Shown: positions 60,424 to 64,000 of the stretch, one piece after another
Numbering within the stretch: the stretch's first letter is position 1
Layout: every line of letters starts with the position of its first letter
Assembly: GCA_002305165.1 (NCBI GenBank)
Contig: DBQI01000066.1
Span: 20,449 to 84,448 of the forward strand
Direction of reading: 5' to 3'
Length of the DNA: 64,000 bases
DNA from: Armatimonadetes bacterium UBA1398
Lineage (GTDB): Bacteria; Armatimonadota; Zipacnadia; UBA1398
The notes under the pieces: generated by a model
What the model saw: only the letters and a program-made list of their open reading frames with translations
The model's database searches: none
What the model was told of the DNA's origin: nothing
Translations under genes and position numbers: made by a program

Positions 60424-61301
60424 GCGGCACGCGCCCCCTCGTCACGGCCTGCATCGTCACCTGGAACAGCCGCGAGCAAATCGGCCGATGCATCGACGCC
60501 CTGCTCGCCTCCCAGGGCATCGCCGGCGAGATCCAGATCGTGGTCGTCGACAACGACTCCGCCGACGGCACGGCCGCCTTCGTGCGCGAGGCCTACGGCG
60601 CGCGCGTCACGCTCATCGCCAATGACGCCAACCGCTACTACGCAGCTGGGAACAACCAGGCTTTCGCGGTCGCCGAGGGCGAGCACGTCCTCATCTTGAA
60701 CCCCGACGCCTACGTCGAGCCCGATTGCCTCGCGACGCTGCTCGGAGCCCTCGAGCCGGACTCGGGGATCGCCGCCGTCGCGCCGCGGCTGATCCTGCCC
60801 GACGGCTCCGTCCAGCGCTCGTGCCGGAGGTTCCCCGCGCCCTGGTGGCTCCTCTGCGAGGCCGCCCTGCTCCGCCGCGCCCTGCCGCGCACGCGAGCGT
60901 TCGGCGGCTACTTCTACGGCGAGTGGGACTACGCCGACGCGCGGGAGGTCGATCAGCCCATGACCTCGTGCATGCTGCTGCGCAGCGCGGAGCTGCGCGC
61001 CCTCGGCGGCTTCGATGAGAGCTTCGAGATGTTCTTCAACGACGTGGACCTCTGCTACCGGCTCCGCGAGCGCGGGGGCCGGATCCGGTTCGTCCCCGAG
61101 GCCACCTGCCTCCACGACCACGGCGCCTCGACGCGGCAGGCGCGGCGCTCCATGGTGCGGAAGTCCCAGGAGGGCATGGGGCGCTTCTACGACAAGCACT
61201 ACCGCCCCCGGATGTCCGCGGTGGGCTACGCCCTCTGCAGGGCGCTCATCGCGGTGATCGGCGCTGCGCGCCTGCTGCTCGCCCGTCGGGACGCGCCATG
61301 A
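60420..61301 (+). CDS. GT2-family glycosyltransferase
   Basis: 293 residues with the same layout as its neighbour: VTACIVTWNSREQIGRCIDALL, VVVDNDSADGT, NRYYAAGNNQAF, VLILNPDAYVEPD and FEMFFNDVDLCYRLRERG. Sequence divergence shows two distinct substrate specificities rather than a recent copy. The C-terminus (ALIAVIGAARLLLARR) is a possible membrane contact. Both genes lie next to a secreted hydrolase and likely build a surface glycan. Confidence 0.9.
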   Translation: MSGTRPLVTACIVTWNSREQIGRCIDALLASQGIAGEIQIVVVDNDSADGTAAFVREAYGARVTLIANDANRYYAAGNNQAFAVAEGEHVLILNPDAYVEPDCLATLLGALEPDSGIAAVAPRLILPDGSVQRSCRRFPAPWWLLCEAALLRRALPRTRAFGGYFYGEWDYADAREVDQPMTSCMLLRSAELRALGGFDESFEMFFNDVDLCYRLRERGGRIRFVPEATCLHDHGASTRQARRSMVRKSQEGMGRFYDKHYRPRMSAVGYALCRALIAVIGAARLLLARRDAP

Positions 61302-61338
61302 CTCCGCCCCCAGCGGCGGAGGGACAGGGGAGATCAAC

Positions 61339-63834
61339 GTGAGATTCCTCGTGGGGTGCGCGGTCCTCGCCGCGCTCGTGTGCGCCACCGCTCTCGCCGG
61401 GGAGACGACCGAGCCGCCGCGGGAGGAGGCCGCCGCCATCGAGCTCACCCAGGCCCTCGCGCTCCCGCGCTGGGGCGGCTTCGGGCGCTCCCCCCTCGGG
61501 CGCGACGCCATCATCTGGCACATGGCGCGAGGCACGTGGCAGCGTCCCACCGAGGGCCTCATCATCGCCACGCCCGACGGCGAGGATCGGACCTGGGAAC
61601 CCCTGGCCGCCGGCCCCGATGGATGGCTCCAGGGCCCCGCCATGGCGGGCGGCTACGCCTACTTCGAGGTCGAGCTGCCCGAGGACCGCGTACTCATTCT
61701 CCGCGCCCAGGGCCACTCCGGCGTCTGGGTGAATGGCGAGCCGCACACGGGCGACCCCTACGCCATGTTCGAACTCCGCGCCCCGGTGGCCCTCCGCCGG
61801 GGGACCAACGAGATCCTCTTCCAGGGCGCGCGCGGACGGCTCCACGCGAGCCTCCACGAGCCGGCCCGGCCCGTGTCCCTCTCCGATCACGACGCCCTCC
61901 TGCCCGACCTCATCGTGGGCGAGCGCGCCGATGCCTGGGCCTCGGTGATGCTCACCAACGCGACCCACGACACGCTCAGCGGCCTCGCCATCGAGACCAC
62001 TGTGGGCGACGAGGCCCCTGTGCGGACGAGCTTGCCCGCCATCGGGCCCGTCTGCTTCCGTGAGGTGGGAGTCCGGCTCGAGGCGCCCGCGCCGACCGCC
62101 GAGGGCGAGGCCGAGCTGACCGTCCGCCTGATGCGCGGGACGGAGGAGCTGGACCGCCTGGCCCTGCCGCTGCGCGTCGTCGCCCCCACGAGCGTCCACT
62201 CCCGCACCTTCATCAGCGAGGTCGACGGCAGCGTCCAGTACTACGGGGTGCAGCCCGCGAACCCGGCGCCCGGCCGTACCCGTCCCTGCGCGCTGGTGCT
62301 GACCCTCCACGGCGCGGGGGTCGAGGCGCGCGGGCAGGCCGCCGCCTACTCGCCGAAGACCTGGGCGAACATCGTCGCGCCCACGAACCGCCGGCCCTAC
62401 GGCTTCGACTGGGAGGACTGGGGGCGCCTCGACGCCATCGAGGTGCTCGCCGAGGCGAAGCGGCGCTACGACTACGACCCCGAGCGCGTCTACCTCACGG
62501 GCCACTCGATGGGCGGCCACGGCGCGTGGCATGTGGGCCTGACCTTCCCCGACCTCTTCGGCGCCGTCGGCCCGAGCGCAGGCTGGGTGAGCTTCGCCTC
62601 CTACGGCGGGGGGCCCGCTGGCGAGCCGGCGTCCCCCTTGGCAGCGCTCCTCGCGCGCGCCCGCACCCCCAGCGACACCCTCGCCCTGGTGCGGAACGCG
62701 GCGCTCCACGGCGTCTACATCCTCCACGGCGCCGACGACGACAACGTCCCCGCCGCCCAGGCCCACGCCATGGACGCGGCCCTGGCCGAGTTCCACCGCG
62801 ACTACGTCTTCCACGAGGAGCCGGGGATGGGCCACTGGTGGGACCTCTCCGACGAGCCCGGTGCCGATTGCGTGGACTGGCCGCCCCTCTTCGACTTCTT
62901 CGCCCGGCACGCCCGACCCGCGGCCGATGCCCTCCGGCGCGTGACCTTCACCACCGCGAGCCCCGGCGTGAGCGCCGACTGCGCCTGGGCCCGGATCGAG
63001 TGCCAGACCGTGCCCCTCGCGCCCAGCAGCGTGGACATCCGGTGGGCCCCGTGGACGCGGCGCTTCAGCGGCTCCACGGAGAACGTCAGCCGGCTCTCCC
63101 TCTCCCTGGCCCACGTCCATCCGGGCGAGCCGATCAGCGTGCGGCTCGATGGCGCCTCCCTCGACGCCATCCGCTGGCCCACCGAGGGCCGGCTGTGGCT
63201 CAGCCGCGACACGGACGCCTGGGAGGTCACCGCGCCGCCCGACCCGAGCCTCAAGGGGCCCGCGCGCTACGGCGTTTTCAAGGACGCCTTCCGCAACCGG
63301 ATGCTCCTCGTCTACGCCACGGGCGGCTCCGATGAGGAGCGGCGGCTCTCCTACGCCAAGGCGCGTTACGACGCCGAGAGCTTCTGGTACCGGGGGAACG
63401 GCGCCGTGGACATCATCGTCGACACCGACTTCGACCCCGCCGCCGAGCCCGACCGCAACGTGATCCTCTACGGCAACGCGGCGACGAACGCGGCGTGGAG
63501 TGCGCTGCTCGGCGACAGCCCGCTGCAGGTTCGGCCGGGCCGCGTGGAGTGGCGGGACCGCGTCCTCGAGGGCGACGGCCTCGTCTGCCTGTTCATCCGC
63601 CCGAGGCCGGGAAGCGACACCGCGAGCGTCGGCGCCGTCGCCGTCACGGGCGCGGCGGGCTATCCCGCCTCCGACCTCGCCCGCTACTTCGTCTCCGGCG
63701 CGGCCTACCCCGACTACCTCGTGTTCGACGTGGAGCGCGACGCGCCAGGGAGTGGCGGCGCACTCCTCGCCGGCTTCTTCGGACCCGACTGGAGCATCGA
63801 CTCCGGGGAGCACGCCTGGGCCAACGGTCTGTAG
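61339..63834 (+). CDS. Secreted alpha/beta hydrolase (prolyl oligopeptidase/esterase type)
   Basis: 831 residues. Signal peptide (RFLVGCAVLAALVCATALA). Beta-sandwich region (about 50-300) with a carbohydrate-binding-like part (YAYFEVELPEDRVLILRAQGHSGVWVNGE). The catalytic domain (about 310-535) has GHSMGGHG with Ser390, HGADDDN with an Asp at 466-468, and MGHWW with His499. After that come further beta-rich regions up to residue 831. The class acts as esterase or peptidase S9; carbohydrate esterase is plausible. GTG start with GGGGAG upstream. The last 166 bases of the window after it show no gene. Confidence 0.78.
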   Translation: MRFLVGCAVLAALVCATALAGETTEPPREEAAAIELTQALALPRWGGFGRSPLGRDAIIWHMARGTWQRPTEGLIIATPDGEDRTWEPLAAGPDGWLQGPAMAGGYAYFEVELPEDRVLILRAQGHSGVWVNGEPHTGDPYAMFELRAPVALRRGTNEILFQGARGRLHASLHEPARPVSLSDHDALLPDLIVGERADAWASVMLTNATHDTLSGLAIETTVGDEAPVRTSLPAIGPVCFREVGVRLEAPAPTAEGEAELTVRLMRGTEELDRLALPLRVVAPTSVHSRTFISEVDGSVQYYGVQPANPAPGRTRPCALVLTLHGAGVEARGQAAAYSPKTWANIVAPTNRRPYGFDWEDWGRLDAIEVLAEAKRRYDYDPERVYLTGHSMGGHGAWHVGLTFPDLFGAVGPSAGWVSFASYGGGPAGEPASPLAALLARARTPSDTLALVRNAALHGVYILHGADDDNVPAAQAHAMDAALAEFHRDYVFHEEPGMGHWWDLSDEPGADCVDWPPLFDFFARHARPAADALRRVTFTTASPGVSADCAWARIECQTVPLAPSSVDIRWAPWTRRFSGSTENVSRLSLSLAHVHPGEPISVRLDGASLDAIRWPTEGRLWLSRDTDAWEVTAPPDPSLKGPARYGVFKDAFRNRMLLVYATGGSDEERRLSYAKARYDAESFWYRGNGAVDIIVDTDFDPAAEPDRNVILYGNAATNAAWSALLGDSPLQVRPGRVEWRDRVLEGDGLVCLFIRPRPGSDTASVGAVAVTGAAGYPASDLARYFVSGAAYPDYLVFDVERDAPGSGGALLAGFFGPDWSIDSGEHAWANGL

Positions 63835-64000
63835 CGTGAGGCTCCGCCCCACACCCCGCCGAGGGGCGCGCCCCTCGAAACCCCGTGCGCTGGCCGGCTG
63901 TCGGAGCAGCCCGCCTCTGCGCCGCGCGTCGTGCCCTGCTCGTTACTCCTGAGCGTGCCCTTGTTCGCGGCTCTAAGGCGTTCGGCGTCGGGGCCCTGCG

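Noticed and set aside
61246..63852. 868-codon minus-strand frame opposite the alpha/beta hydrolase
   Set aside because: Shadow frame; Gly/Val/Arg-rich with no recognisable fold, while the plus strand has signal peptide and triad.

Overview
The window is 64 kb of GC-rich bacterial chromosome with dense protein coding on both strands, short intergenic gaps and frequent 1-10 nt gene overlaps. No phage, transposase or CRISPR signal was found. A DUF1559-type pseudopilin with the segment FPVFAKAREKARQ, very common in Armatimonadota, together with DUF1080/HEAT, DUF6785-like and many secreted carbohydrate-active proteins, suggests an Armatimonadota-like, probably uncultivated bacterium. An LptC/OstA-like gene at the left edge, complex I genes and an HtrA protease fit a diderm with a respiratory chain. 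The phylum assignment is inference from protein style, not from a marker tree.

Layout. 1-3.1 kb: lipopolysaccharide-transport gene (cut by the edge), a GHMP sugar kinase and a sugar-1-phosphate guanylyltransferase, all on the minus strand. 3.3-11.3 kb: ferredoxin-type aldo/keto reductase, secreted protein, fucose/arabinose isomerase-type enzyme, GH76-type mannanase, PurQ and PPi-dependent phosphofructokinase. 11.4-18.4 kb: large GH13-type secreted enzyme, pseudopilin, four tRNA genes (Arg-CCG, Arg-CCT, Ser-CGA, Ser-GGA) around tadA, and a secreted glycosidase-like protein. 18.4-22.6 kb: HIT protein, two-subunit class I fumarase and a DUF6785-like membrane protein. 22.6-29.1 kb: a minus-strand run of secreted or degraded proteins: a beta-lactamase-fold pseudoenzyme, a sulfatase remnant, DUF1080-HEAT, a Tat-exported Gfo/Idh/MocA oxidoreductase, a shortened nitrilase and a peptidase-like protein.

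29.2-41.1 kb: an isolated nuoE with a membrane protein, HtrA, then an NAD cluster (glutaminase, nadE, pncA, pncB) that would turn nicotinamide into NAD except for the adenylylation step, an adenylate cyclase with an extracytoplasmic sensor, and nuoABCD on the opposite strand. 41.2-48.7 kb: a 1357-residue glycosidase-like protein facing a beta-helix protein, a BPL_N amidotransferase-like protein and a DUF2231 membrane protein. 48.8-53.8 kb: ECF sigma factor, zinc-binding anti-sigma factor, two secreted proteins and a glycosyltransferase behind one good promoter.

53.8-58.3 kb: MntP, ZIP-family transporter, ABC-2 ATPase/permease and a TPR protein. 58.4-63.8 kb: a single secreted protein gene with its own promoter and terminator, two coupled GT2 glycosyltransferases and a secreted alpha/beta hydrolase.

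The general picture is a saprophyte that breaks down complex, probably fucosylated or mannosylated and perhaps sulfated, glycans. No complete, clearly new system was found. The best second looks are the pseudoenzyme with its degraded neighbours, the sigma/anti-sigma locus and the split NAD cluster.
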